Assembly (NCBI RefSeq): GCF_047275745.1 | Contig: NZ_JBKQWU010000004.1 | Coordinates: 62,001 to 126,000, forward strand | Origin: Amaricoccus sp047275745 | GTDB lineage: Bacteria; Pseudomonadota; Alphaproteobacteria; Rhodobacterales; Rhodobacteraceae | Length of the DNA stretch: 64,000 nucleotides | Reading direction: 5' to 3' | In this document: one piece after another, positions 8,274 through 17,314 of the stretch | Numbering within the stretch: position 1 is the stretch's first letter | Layout: the number at the start of each line of letters is the position of its first letter | Made by a program: the position numbers and the translations under genes | The notes under the pieces: model-generated | Told to the model about the DNA's origin: nothing | The model's input: only the letters and a program-made list of their open reading frames with translations | The model's database searches: none

Positions 8274-8927
8274 TCAGAACTCGACTTCGAGCTCGACGAT
8301 CTCGTCGGGCTCGGCTACGGCGCCCTCGGTCCATTCCTTCATCAGATCCCAGTCGAACACCGTGTCGCAATACGCGCGCAGCAGCGGCGTGAGTTCCACC
8401 GCGTAGGTACGGAAGCGGGTGCAGACCGGCGCATACATCGCGTCGGCCACCGTCGGCCGGCCGAAGAGGAACGGCCCGCCATGCGATTCGAGGCATTCGG
8501 TCCAGATCGTTCTGATCCGCTCGATATCGGGGCGGGCGCCGGAGAAGACCTTGAACTTCTCGTGCCGCGCCTTGAGGTTCATCGGCAGCGCCGAGCGCAG
8601 GTTGTAGAAGCCCGAATGGATCTCGCCCGAGACGGCGCGGCAATGCGCGCGGCGGAACCGGTCCCGGGGCCAGAGATGGGCTTCGGGGAAGACCTCGTTC
8701 AGATATTCCGCGATCGCCAGCGTGTCCCAGATCTCCACCCCGTCATGGGACAGCCGCGGAACCAGAACCGATGGCGACAGCAGCAGCAGTTCCTGCCGGG
8801 ACGCGGCATGGCTGAGGTCGACCGGCTTCTCGTCGAAGTCGAGCCCGGCCATCTTGCACAGGAGCCAACCCCGGAGCGACCAGGAGGAATAGTTCTTCGA
8901 GGAAATCGTCAGGACAGCGTCGGACAT
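8274..8927 (-). CDS. Glutathione S-transferase family protein
   Basis: 217 aa. The N-terminal thioredoxin-like domain opens ISSKNYSSWSLRGWLL, the GST form in which an Asn/Ser pair sits at the glutathione site, and continues with VPRLSHDG (cis-Pro) and IAEYLNE. The rest is the all-helical C-domain. ATG 8927 has GGAGG 6 bases upstream, and the 12-residue upstream extension lacks one. The substrate is unknown. It is convergent with the sugar transferase (10 bp between stops) and divergent from phaZ, sharing a control region that holds a TTTGCAAA-type operator. Confidence 0.88.
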   Translation of the reverse strand: MSDAVLTISSKNYSSWSLRGWLLCKMAGLDFDEKPVDLSHAASRQELLLLSPSVLVPRLSHDGVEIWDTLAIAEYLNEVFPEAHLWPRDRFRRAHCRAVSGEIHSGFYNLRSALPMNLKARHEKFKVFSGARPDIERIRTIWTECLESHGGPFLFGRPTVADAMYAPVCTRFRTYAVELTPLLRAYCDTVFDWDLMKEWTEGAVAEPDEIVELEVEF

Positions 8928-8972
8928 GCTCGCCTCCGGATCGTCGTTGCATCGCAGCAACAAACATCTCGC

Positions 8973-8992
8973 ATTGCAAAACGGTTTGCACT
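8973..8992. promoter_or_regulatory. Putative PccR/ScfR-type operator upstream of phaZ
   Basis: ATTGCAAA-ACGG-TTTGCACT, two octamers separated by four bases. This has the same 8-4-8 layout as the site before pccB in this window and the TTTGCAAA-X4-TTTGCAAA motif I recall for Rhodobacter PccR. It ends 68 bp before the phaZ ATG and 46 bp from the GST start. The PHA regulator PhaR is an alternative binder. Confidence 0.55.
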
Positions 8993-9059
8993 AGCTTTTT
9001 CTGTACCGGGGCCAGGGTACCGCGAAGTCTCGCGGTCCGATCGTAGCCAGGAGTGATGC

Positions 9060-10265
9060 ATGCTCTACCAGACGTACCAGTTGCAGGATGATCTGATCGG
9101 GCAGCTGAGGTACGCATCGACATGGTTTCGAGCGATGCTGCGCTGGGGCTCCGGGTACGAGCCGATTCGCCGCCTCGATGCCACGCTCGAACTGATCCAG
9201 CGGTTCCGCCTGACGCAGGTTCGGCCGGATTTCCACGTCAAGCCGGTGCTGATCAGTGGCCGGGAATACCCCGTCGCCGAGGAGGTGGTGCTCGACCTGC
9301 CGTTCGGAAAGCTCCTGCGCTTCGCCAAGGACATCGAGATACCCCAGCCGAAGGTTCTGGTCCTCGCCCCGCTCTCGGGGCATTTCGCGACGCTTCTCGC
9401 CGGGACGATCCAGACGCTGCTGCGCGATCACGAGGTCTATGTCACCGACTGGGCCAATGCCCGCGACGTGCCCGTGGACGCGGGCCGGTTCGGCGTCGAC
9501 GAATACATGAGCTACGTGATTCGCTTCCTCGAGGAGATCGGCGGTCGCGCGCATATCCTCGCGGTCTGCCAGCCCTGCGTGCAGGGGCTCGCCGCCGTCG
9601 CGGTCATGTCGGAGAACGATCATCCCTCGGTGCCGCTCTCGATGACCCTGATGGGCGGTCCCATCGACGCGCGCGAGAGCCCGACCACGGTGAACGAACT
9701 CGCGATGGGCAAGCCGCTCGGCTGGTTCAAACGGAACGTCATCTCCAGCGTGCCTGGCCGCTACAAGGGCGCTGGCCGCAGGGTCTACCCGGGTTTCGTC
9801 CAGCTCACCGCCTTCATGATGATGAATCTCGACCGGCACAAGGAACAGCACCAGAGGCTTCATGAATATCTGGCGGCGGGGAATGCGATCGAGGCAGAGA
9901 AGATCAAGTCCTTCTATGACGAATATTTCGCCGTTCTGGATCTGACCGAGGAATTCTACCTGGAGACGATCGAACGCATCTTTCAGCGCGCGGAGCTGGC
10001 GACGGGGAAGTTCACCTATCAGGGCCGTCCGGTGAACCCCGGAGCCATCCGCAAGACGGCGCTCCTGACCGTGGAGGGCGGACGCGACGACATCTGCGCG
10101 CTCGGCCAGACCAGCGCCGCGCATGAGCTCTGCTCCTCGCTGCGCCCGCATCTGAAGCGGCACCATCTCCAGGCCAATGTCGGCCACTACGGCGTCTTCA
10201 ACGGCAAGCGCTGGGAGCAGGAGATCTACCCCGTCGTGCGTAACCACATCCTCGCGATGGAGTGA
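9060..10265 (+). CDS. phaZ: Intracellular polyhydroxyalkanoate depolymerase
   Basis: 401 aa alpha/beta-hydrolase that degrades native intracellular PHB granules. It opens with MLYQTYQLQDDL, followed by the PhaZ-family N-terminal segment, APLSGHFATLL, then VCQPCVQG (169-176). Here a cysteine nucleophile (Cys170 or, by position in the box, Cys173) replaces the lipase serine, as is known for the Ralstonia i-depolymerases. A late HYGVFNG holds the catalytic His. There is no signal peptide, so it acts in the cytoplasm. AGGAG lies 6 bases before the ATG. It probably feeds 3-hydroxybutyrate to the dehydrogenase at 3083. The upstream operator suggests control by short-chain acyl-CoA status. Confidence 0.93.
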   Translation: MLYQTYQLQDDLIGQLRYASTWFRAMLRWGSGYEPIRRLDATLELIQRFRLTQVRPDFHVKPVLISGREYPVAEEVVLDLPFGKLLRFAKDIEIPQPKVLVLAPLSGHFATLLAGTIQTLLRDHEVYVTDWANARDVPVDAGRFGVDEYMSYVIRFLEEIGGRAHILAVCQPCVQGLAAVAVMSENDHPSVPLSMTLMGGPIDARESPTTVNELAMGKPLGWFKRNVISSVPGRYKGAGRRVYPGFVQLTAFMMMNLDRHKEQHQRLHEYLAAGNAIEAEKIKSFYDEYFAVLDLTEEFYLETIERIFQRAELATGKFTYQGRPVNPGAIRKTALLTVEGGRDDICALGQTSAAHELCSSLRPHLKRHHLQANVGHYGVFNGKRWEQEIYPVVRNHILAME

Positions 10266-10277
10266 GGCCGCCGGGTC

Positions 10278-10298
10278 CGGCCGCGAACGGCGCGGCCG
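10278..10298 (+). terminator. Stem-loop after phaZ
   Basis: CGGCCGCG (10278-10285), loop AACGG, CGCGGCCG (10291-10298): a perfect 8-bp GC stem 13 bases after the stop codon. It lacks a T-tract. Confidence 0.55.
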
Positions 10299-10617
10299 CG
10301 TCGCCGACCGATCGCGTGGTTTGAACTGGGCCTTGTGAGGCGCGGGCGAGGGATGGGGCGTGTCTGGCTCTCTCGTTAGGAGATCGAGCCGACATCCCCC
10401 AGACCTCAAACCGGCGATCCGGGGCCGACCGTGGTTTGCCGGAGACCCGGTCTCTACCCGAACCGGATCAACAAGTGATCCGGCCGTGCGCGAGGAACAT
10501 CCCGCTCACGCGCCCGGTATCGCGCCGCCGGAAGTCGGATGCGGTGCGCGCGCCGCGACCACGCAGCCGCGGGAGAGAGTCTGTGACCTCGCGAGAACGT
10601 TGTCCGGAGCCGCCCGC
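10299..10617. other. Intergenic stretch without a gene
   Basis: Between the phaZ terminator and the GMC oxidoreductase stop. Short frames here have no family resemblance, plausible ribosome site or conserved motif. I see nothing specific in it. Confidence 0.6.
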
Positions 10618-12147
10618 TCAGGTGGACAGGCGGCGTGTCAGGTGGTCGCCGAGCCGAAGCGCCAGCTGGGTCAGGGTATAGGTCGGGTTGGAGTGGCCGG
10701 GCGTCGAGAACACGCTCGACCCGCCGATATAGAGATTGTCCACCCCATGCACCCGGCAGTCGCCGTCGACCACGCCGTCGCGCGGATCGGTGGACATGCG
10801 CGTCGTGCCCATGTGATGCTTGCCCCCGACCTCGTCCTCGGCCGTGCCGGGGATCTTCGCCGGCTCGGCGGTCAGCCAGTCGCGGAGCTTGAGCCGGCCG
10901 ATGTCCTGCTCGGCGATATGCGCGCCATAGGCCATGGCCGCGGTCCGCATCGTATGGACATCCATCTCCGACATCCGCCAGTCGAGCAGGGGCCGGCGCA
11001 GTCCGAAGGCGTCGCGCTCCGTCCCGAGACGCACCCGGCTGTCGGGGTTCAGCGCCTGTTCGAAGGCGATCCGCGTGATCGCGAGCGGCTCCGGCCGGGG
11101 CTCGCCCCGCATGTTCCACCAGGCCTCGATCCCGCCGAGATCGCAGTTGGCGAGTTCGCGCCCCAGCACCTTCTCGGCCAGCCGCTCGCTGAAATCCCGT
11201 CCGCAGGCGGCGCCCCGGATCAGCGAATCGGCGACGCCGGTTTCGGGCGGGTGGTATTCCGGTTCCAGCCGCAGGCCGAAGTTCATGATCTCGTTCTCGA
11301 ACAGGAACTCCTCGGTCGGCATGAAATACTCGCGCTCCTGTTGCGGCTGGCGCAGCACCACGTCGGAGATCACGAAATGTGGATGGTCGCAGAAGAAGCG
11401 GCCGACCATGTCGGTCCGGTTGCCGATGCCTTCCGGGAACTGCTGGTCCATGGCAAGCAGGAGACGCGCGTTCTCGACGCCGCCCGTGGCGAGCACGTAG
11501 TAGCGCGCCTTGACGGTGAAGCCCCGGTCATCGGGCGCGTAGGACTTGAAGACCGCGCCCTGAACCTCGGTCCCGGCCTCGTCCATCGGCATCGCCACCA
11601 GATTGGCGTTGAGCCAGAGGTCGATACGGTCCGAATTGGTGAGCTCGTCGAGGTATTTCTCGCCGAACCGGGTCGGCGGGCTCCACCGGAACTGGAAACG
11701 GTGGAAACGGTAGGCGTTCTGCGCGAAGGGCAGGTTCGGCGCCTCGGATTCGTTCGGCACATCGAGGATCTGGTCGGCCTCGGCGCGGTAGGGGTCGAGG
11801 TCGAGCTTGGTGATCGGCCAGCCGCTCAGCCGATTGAAGCTTTTCGGAACGAAATCCACCGGCTCCATCGCCCGGCACCAGCCGGCCCAATGGTTCGACG
11901 TGCCGCCGAAGAACCTGAGCCGCGACGTATCGAGCGGGAAATAGTCGAGCCCGACGTTCTCGCCGACGTAAGGGTCCTGGGAATCGAGTTCGATCTCGAG
12001 CCCGCCCGCCTCCATCAGCGCGACCTTCGCGCCCCCGCGCGCGAGCGCCCGGGCGACCGTGATCCCCGCCGGGCCACCCCCGATCACGCAGGCGTCATAG
12101 ACCTGCTCGAACCCGCCGCGGTCGGCGGCGGTGGCGTCAGACCTCAT
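10618..12147 (-). CDS. GMC-family FAD oxidoreductase
   Basis: 509 aa flavoprotein dehydrogenase. It has the N-terminal FAD motif VIGGGPAGITVARAL, LMEAGG, the GGTSNHWAGW segment, and a GMC C-terminal domain with HHMGTTRM, the catalytic-His region and the closing FSTPGHSNPTYT. The substrate (polyol, sugar or alcohol) cannot be read from sequence. It has no signal peptide of its own. The start at 12147 overlaps the end of the small Tat-signal gene by 11 bp, so the two are translationally coupled. Paired GMC and small Tat subunits are known in periplasmic gluconate/fructose dehydrogenase complexes; there is no cytochrome c subunit next door. Confidence 0.9.
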   Translation of the reverse strand: MRSDATAADRGGFEQVYDACVIGGGPAGITVARALARGGAKVALMEAGGLEIELDSQDPYVGENVGLDYFPLDTSRLRFFGGTSNHWAGWCRAMEPVDFVPKSFNRLSGWPITKLDLDPYRAEADQILDVPNESEAPNLPFAQNAYRFHRFQFRWSPPTRFGEKYLDELTNSDRIDLWLNANLVAMPMDEAGTEVQGAVFKSYAPDDRGFTVKARYYVLATGGVENARLLLAMDQQFPEGIGNRTDMVGRFFCDHPHFVISDVVLRQPQQEREYFMPTEEFLFENEIMNFGLRLEPEYHPPETGVADSLIRGAACGRDFSERLAEKVLGRELANCDLGGIEAWWNMRGEPRPEPLAITRIAFEQALNPDSRVRLGTERDAFGLRRPLLDWRMSEMDVHTMRTAAMAYGAHIAEQDIGRLKLRDWLTAEPAKIPGTAEDEVGGKHHMGTTRMSTDPRDGVVDGDCRVHGVDNLYIGGSSVFSTPGHSNPTYTLTQLALRLGDHLTRRLST

Positions 12148-12337
12148 GGGACGAGATGGCGCGCAGATCGGCCGTGGTGAGGATCCAGCCATCGACGAGG
12201 TGCAGGCCCTCGCCGATGCTCTCCCCCGCCAGCGCGGTCACGGGGTCCGCGGCGAAGAGACGTGCCGCGGGGAGGCCGAATGCGATGGAGGCGAGCGCGC
12301 CCAGGGCGCCTTTCAGGAAACCGCGTCGTTCAAGCAT
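12137..12337 (-). CDS. Tiny Tat-signal protein, candidate small subunit of the GMC dehydrogenase
   Basis: 66 aa from ATG 12337 (GGAAG 5 bases upstream); ATG 12349 four codons earlier is an alternative. The N-terminus has a twin-arginine signal ERRGFLKG and a hydrophobic stretch ending LPAARLFA, after which only about 40 residues remain (ending GWILTTADLRAISSHEV). This resembles a shrunken gamma subunit of membrane-bound GMC dehydrogenases, which carries the Tat signal for the folded flavoprotein. The 11-bp overlap with the GMC gene supports joint function. The partnership is inference. Confidence 0.78.
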   Translation of the reverse strand: MLERRGFLKGALGALASIAFGLPAARLFAADPVTALAGESIGEGLHLVDGWILTTADLRAISSHEV

Positions 12338-12474
12338 CGTGTCTTCCATCCTTCCGCTCCGCCAACCGATCTCTGTCCGGCGCCCGGCGCCCGGTCAAGA
12401 GGGCGGGGGACCACTTGGTTACCGCGGGCGGGCCGCCGCCGCCAGCGCTTCTCGCAACCGCCTGGCATCGGCCG

Positions 12475-13554
12475 TCATTTCCCCAGCGTCGCCCGAAGCG
12501 CGCGGAGCCAGTTGCCGTTGCAAAGCTTCGCGATCAGGGCCTGGTCGTAGCCATGGCGCGCGAGCGCCAGGCGCAGCGCGGGCAGGCCCGCGACATCGGT
12601 GATTCCCTCCGGCACCATCGCCCCGTCGAAATCGGAGCCGAACCCGACGCGATCCTCGCCGAGCCGTCCGATCAGGTGGTCGAGATGGCGCAGGATCGGC
12701 TCCCAGCCGATGTCCGCGCCCCGCCGGCCGTCCGGACGCAGGAAGGAGGTGGCGAAGTTGAGTCCGACCATGCCGTCGCGCTCCGCGATCATGGCAAGCT
12801 GGCGATCGGTCAGGTTCCGCGTCGAGGCGGAGACGGCATGGGCGCAGGAATGCGTCGCGATGAGCGGCGCGTCCGAGACCGCGGCCACGTCGTCGAAACC
12901 CTTCGCATTGAGATGCGAGAGGTCGACGAGGATTCGCAGCTCACCGCAGGCCCGGACCAGCGCCTTGCCGAGATCGCTCAGCCCCTCGCCGGTATCGGGA
13001 TCGCCCGGAAACCGGAACGGGACGCCATGACCGAAGATCGTCGGCCGGCTCCAGACCGGGCCGAGGGATCTCAACCCCATCGAATGAAAGAGGTGAAGCG
13101 CGTCGAGATCCGGGCCGATCGCCTCCGCGCCCTCCATGTGCATGATCCCCGCGACCACGCCGCGCGCGAGACAGTCCTCGACTTCCGCCGCCGTGACGCA
13201 GAGCCGGAAGGCGCCGTTCGAGACGCGCTCCATCCGCTTCAGGATGCCGGCCATCGCGAGCGCGACGGGCTGCGCCGCCGGCGCCTCGATCGGCTCGGGA
13301 AGTGCGAGGTCATAGGGCGGGTTGTCCATCAGCGCGTCGAAATCGACGCCCCGGGGTGTCGGCGAGGGGACGTAGATCGCGAAGAAACCGCCGCCGAAGC
13401 CGCCGGCGCGCATCCGGGGCAGGTCGAGATGACCGCGCCCGTCGCCCTCAAGCCAGAGCCGGTCACGCGTCCCCGGCGCCGCGCGCCAGAGACGGAGCAG
13501 GAGATCGTTGTGGCCGTCGAAGATCAGCGGGGCGGCGGGCGGGGCAGGGGTCAT
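12475..13554 (-). CDS. Membrane dipeptidase, peptidase family M19
   Basis: 359 aa zinc dipeptidase of the renal-dipeptidase family. Metal-binding residues are visible: DGHNDLL (His15, Asp17), HMEGAEAIG (bridging Glu), LVDLSHLN and ATHSCAHAVSASTRNLTD (two His), then VGFGSDFDG. No signal peptide is seen despite the family name, so it is likely cytosolic. AGGA sits 6 bases before the ATG. It ends about 140 bp after the Tat-protein start and is preceded by a peptide-binding-protein gene on the same strand, suggesting peptide scavenging. Confidence 0.93.
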   Translation of the reverse strand: MTPAPPAAPLIFDGHNDLLLRLWRAAPGTRDRLWLEGDGRGHLDLPRMRAGGFGGGFFAIYVPSPTPRGVDFDALMDNPPYDLALPEPIEAPAAQPVALAMAGILKRMERVSNGAFRLCVTAAEVEDCLARGVVAGIMHMEGAEAIGPDLDALHLFHSMGLRSLGPVWSRPTIFGHGVPFRFPGDPDTGEGLSDLGKALVRACGELRILVDLSHLNAKGFDDVAAVSDAPLIATHSCAHAVSASTRNLTDRQLAMIAERDGMVGLNFATSFLRPDGRRGADIGWEPILRHLDHLIGRLGEDRVGFGSDFDGAMVPEGITDVAGLPALRLALARHGYDQALIAKLCNGNWLRALRATLGK

Positions 13555-13702
13555 TCGATTTCCTGGGACGTATGTGATTGAGAGCTTCGGTCGGCCCGAG
13601 GCAGCCGGGAAGCCGGGGCGGAGGCGGGTCAGATCCGGGCCGGGCGCCGGCCGCCGCCGCGCGGGCGGGAGGCGGAGAGGGTGCGCGCCGCCCCGGAGTC
13701 GC

Positions 13703-15301
13703 TCACTCCTTGGTCACACCCGCGAAGGCGTTGTCCTGGAATGACGGGCCGATGGCCAGGCCCTGGACCCTGGCGCGCCGTGCCATCCGTTCGATCTCCT
13801 GGAACATGATGACGAAGGGCGAACTCTTCTGGCTCTCGCGCTGGAGGCCCTCGTACATTTCCGCGCGTTTCGCGGCGTCGGGCTCCAGCATCGCGGCGCG
13901 CGTCTCGGCGGTCTCCTCGGGGATATACCACGCGTTGCGCCAGGCGAGCGTCTTCGCCGTCGCGCCGTCGCCGTTGTCGGGGTTGCTCGCGAACGTGCCG
14001 GCATTGGCATGGGGGTCCTGGTAGTTCGGACCCCAGCGGCCGAGATGGATGTCGTGCGCGCGGGCGCGGTACCGGGTCAGGGCCTCCGCCTCGCCCATCG
14101 GCACGATCTCGACCGTGATCCCAGCCTCCGCCAGCGACCGCCGTATCGCCTCGGCCATGCCGGTCAGATCGGGCGTGTCGCGGGTGTCGAGGGTCACGGA
14201 GAAGCCGTCCGGCAGCCCGGCCCGGGCGAGCAGGTCCTTCGCCTTCGCGACGTCGAGCGAATAGGGGGCGTCCTCGATCGCGCCGAGAAAGCCCCTGGGC
14301 AGAAAGGACTGATGCGCGATCACATCCCCGCGCATGATCGTGTCGGCGATCGCCTGGTAATCGACGAGATACTTGAAGGCCTCGCGCACCTCCGGCTTCG
14401 CCAAGTATTCGTTCTTCTGGTTCAGGCCGAGGTAGTAGATCGAGCCTTTCACACCCGAATCGATGGCGATCTCCGGGTTGCGCGCCAGCACGGCGAATTC
14501 CTCCGGCCCGAGCGTCCGGGCGATGTCGATGTCGCCTTTCTCAAGCAGCAGGCGCTGGGTCGCGGGCTCCGGAATATGGCGGTAGATCACCCGCTCCATC
14601 GCGGGGGCCTCGCCCACGTACTTGTCGTTGCGTTCGAGCACCACGATGTCGTTCTCGCGCCATTCGCGCAGCCTGTAAGGCCCCGATCCCGCGTAATGCG
14701 TCCGGAGCCAATTGTACCCGAGGTCGCCGTCCTGTTCGTGGCTCATCACGAGTTCCTCGTCGACGACATAGGCGACCGTCGCGGTCAGCGCGTAGAGCAC
14801 CAGCGTCGGCGCGTAGGGCTGGTCCATGGTGAAGTCGAAGGTGTAATCCGCCGTCTGGATGATCGCCTGATCGACATTGCCGCCGGTGATGCCGAACTGC
14901 CTGATGATGATGGCCGGCGGCTTGTCGAGCTTCACCGCGCGTTTGAGCGAGAAGACCGCGTCGGCCGCGGTGACCGCGTTGCCGGAGGCGAAGTTGTTGC
15001 CCTCGCGGATCTTGAAGCTGATCGTCTTGCCGTCCTCCGAGACGGTCCAGCTTTCCGCGACGACGCCGCGGATCTGCGAGACATCCTTCAGATCGTAGGC
15101 GATCAACGGCTGGTAGATGTTGCCGACGATCTCGGCGGCGGTAAACTCGAAGGCCTCGGCCGGGTCGAGCGACAGGATGTCGTCGATCATCGAGGCCTGG
15201 ATCAGCTCGTCCGCGGGGGTCTCGGCACGGACCACCGGCGCGCCGAGGGCGATGGCGATCGCGAGGGCATGCCCGAGACGATGGCTGAGATGCTGTGTCA
15301 T
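13703..15301 (-). CDS. Family-5 extracellular solute-binding protein (peptide/nickel type), orphan
   Basis: 532 aa periplasmic binding protein. Signal peptide of about 27 residues ending VVRA before ETPADELI. The body has DPAEAFEFTAAEIVGNIYQPLI, written here in two parts (DPAEAFEFTAAE, IVGNIYQPLI), and AESWTVSEDGKTISFKIREG, typical of DppA/OppA proteins. No ABC permease or ATPase genes adjoin it, so it must work with a transporter elsewhere. It sits between an M19 dipeptidase and a divergent M32 carboxypeptidase, which fits oligopeptide use. Confidence 0.92.
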   Translation of the reverse strand: MTQHLSHRLGHALAIAIALGAPVVRAETPADELIQASMIDDILSLDPAEAFEFTAAEIVGNIYQPLIAYDLKDVSQIRGVVAESWTVSEDGKTISFKIREGNNFASGNAVTAADAVFSLKRAVKLDKPPAIIIRQFGITGGNVDQAIIQTADYTFDFTMDQPYAPTLVLYALTATVAYVVDEELVMSHEQDGDLGYNWLRTHYAGSGPYRLREWRENDIVVLERNDKYVGEAPAMERVIYRHIPEPATQRLLLEKGDIDIARTLGPEEFAVLARNPEIAIDSGVKGSIYYLGLNQKNEYLAKPEVREAFKYLVDYQAIADTIMRGDVIAHQSFLPRGFLGAIEDAPYSLDVAKAKDLLARAGLPDGFSVTLDTRDTPDLTGMAEAIRRSLAEAGITVEIVPMGEAEALTRYRARAHDIHLGRWGPNYQDPHANAGTFASNPDNGDGATAKTLAWRNAWYIPEETAETRAAMLEPDAAKRAEMYEGLQRESQKSSPFVIMFQEIERMARRARVQGLAIGPSFQDNAFAGVTKE

Positions 15302-15573
15302 GCGTGTCCTCGCGCCTGAACGGCCGGCCGCGCCCCTCGCGAGGCCCGGACCCCATAACTGAGCGATCAGGGCGGCGCGAAGTCAAGCGGCAGAACGTTT
15401 CGATCGCGTCTTCGGCACCGCGGCGAAAATATCCGGGAGCGATCGCGCGGCGCGGCCGGAGTCGGGCGGTGGGGCCGGTTGCAGCTTCGCTTTTCCGGCA
15501 CTAAACAGGGTCCGGCCTGAGGAGTCGGCGCGGGTGCCGGCCCTTCGCAAGCGCGGGACGCGGAGAGTATCAG

Positions 15574-17064
15574 TTGGACGAAGCCACCCTTTACGCCGAG
15601 CTCGCCGATCATTTGCGCGGTCTCGGCGCCTTGGACGAGGTGTCGAGCCTGCTGAACTGGGACCAGGAAACCCAGATGCCGCCCAAGGGCATGGCGCGGC
15701 GCGCGGAACAATGCGCCGCGGTGGCGAGCGCCGCGCATGCGCTCGCGACGGCGCCGAGGCTCGCCGAACTCGCGGAGCTGCTCAAGGACGCCGATCTCGA
15801 TCCCGCCGCCAAGGTCAATGTCGCGGAGGCCGGTCGCATCTCGCGCCGGGCCACGCGGGTGCCGGCGGAACTCGCCGGCGAGATCGCCCGCGCGACCGCG
15901 CTGGCGCAGACCGTGTGGCAGGCGGCGCGGGAGTCGAACAGCTTCGCCGATTTCGCCCCGGTGCTGGAACGCGTGGTCACGCTCAAGCGGGAACAGGCGC
16001 GGCTTCTGGTCGGGAACGGGGAGACGCCCTACGAGGCGCTGCTCGACGAATACGAGCCCGGGATGACCGAGGCCGAACTGACCGGCATGTTCGAGCGCAT
16101 GCGGCCCCGTCTCACGCAGCTTCGCGCGCGGATCGCGGCGTCTGGCTGGAGGATGCCGCGGTTCACCGGGTCCTACGCTCGTGCCGGTCAGATCGCGCTC
16201 TCGCGCCGGCTCTGCGATGTCTTCGGCTTCGACTGGCAGGCGGGGCGGCTCGATCTCGCGGTGCATCCCTCCTCCGCCGGTTCGGGCGGGGATGTGAGGA
16301 TCACCACCCGCGTGAACGAGAGCGATCCGCGCGAGTGCGTCTATGCGACGATCCACGAGCTCGGTCACGCGGTCTACGAACAGGGGCTCGGTCCCGCGCA
16401 GGCGCTGCTGCCGGCGGGAATGTCCGCCTCGATGGCGGTGCACGAATCACAATCGCGGCTGTTCGAGAATCAGCTTGGCCGGGGTCGTGCCTTCTGCGAA
16501 TGGCTCTGCCCCGCGGTCGGCGCGCAATTCGGCTCGACCGGCGTCGACATGCCGGAATCCTTCTACGCCGCCGTCAATCTCGTCGAGACCGGCTTCATCC
16601 GCACCGAGGCGGACGAGGTGCATTACAACCTGCACATCATGATGCGCTACGATCTGGAGCGCGAGCTGATCGCCGGAACGCTCGATGTCGCGGATCTCGA
16701 AACCGCCTGGAACGACCGCTTCCGCGCCGATTTCGGCGTCGCGGTGCCGGAGGCCCGGCTCGGCGTCCTGCAGGACGTGCACTGGTCGGCGGGGCTGTTC
16801 GGCTATTTCCCGACCTACGCGCTCGGAAACGTCTACGCGGCGGAGCTTTACGCGGCGATGCGCGCGGCGATGCCGGATCTCGAGCGGCTGCTCGCGGCCG
16901 GCGATGTCTGGCCGCTCGTCGACTGGCTGCGGGCCAGGATCCACGCCCGCGGCCGCCTGCTGCCGCCCGCCGCGCTGATCGAGGAGGCCTGCGGGCACCC
17001 GCCGAGCGAGGAGGCGCTGCTCGGCTATCTCGAACGCAAATACGGGGCGCTTTACACGCTCTGA
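15574..17064 (+). CDS. Carboxypeptidase Taq, metallopeptidase family M32
   Basis: 496 aa cytosolic zinc carboxypeptidase. It has the zinc motif HELGH at 261-265, the family HES motif at 290-292 (VHESQSRLFEN), and a C-terminal YFPTYALGNVYAAE segment. Near the N-terminus, WDQETQMPPKGMARRAEQ is the usual opening of the family. The start is TTG 15574 with GGAGA 7 bases upstream. It is divergent from the peptide-binding protein across 272 bp. Its length matches the family norm of about 500 residues. Confidence 0.95.
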   Translation: MDEATLYAELADHLRGLGALDEVSSLLNWDQETQMPPKGMARRAEQCAAVASAAHALATAPRLAELAELLKDADLDPAAKVNVAEAGRISRRATRVPAELAGEIARATALAQTVWQAARESNSFADFAPVLERVVTLKREQARLLVGNGETPYEALLDEYEPGMTEAELTGMFERMRPRLTQLRARIAASGWRMPRFTGSYARAGQIALSRRLCDVFGFDWQAGRLDLAVHPSSAGSGGDVRITTRVNESDPRECVYATIHELGHAVYEQGLGPAQALLPAGMSASMAVHESQSRLFENQLGRGRAFCEWLCPAVGAQFGSTGVDMPESFYAAVNLVETGFIRTEADEVHYNLHIMMRYDLERELIAGTLDVADLETAWNDRFRADFGVAVPEARLGVLQDVHWSAGLFGYFPTYALGNVYAAELYAAMRAAMPDLERLLAAGDVWPLVDWLRARIHARGRLLPPAALIEEACGHPPSEEALLGYLERKYGALYTL

Positions 17065-17314
17065 CGCGGGCGCGCCGCCCATGCGCGGATCTCCGAGCCG
17101 AGTCTGGAAGGCGAAGTGGGTCCGGCGGACGAATGTGCCGAGGTTATCGGTCGCGAGATTCGGCTCCGCCAGCGCCCCTTGGGTGGCCCGCCAACGCCTC
17201 GTCCCGGCCTTGACCGACCTCGCACCGCTTCGCCCCGGCTGACGAGTTTCCGGTTGCCTGGCCCCGCTCGCGCGTTTCTTATTGCCTGGAGCGCGCGCGG
17301 GCCTGGGAGTGGCG

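Noticed and set aside
15367..16443. 358-codon minus-strand frame over the M32 carboxypeptidase
   Set aside because: Antisense shadow; the plus strand carries HELGH and the full family pattern.
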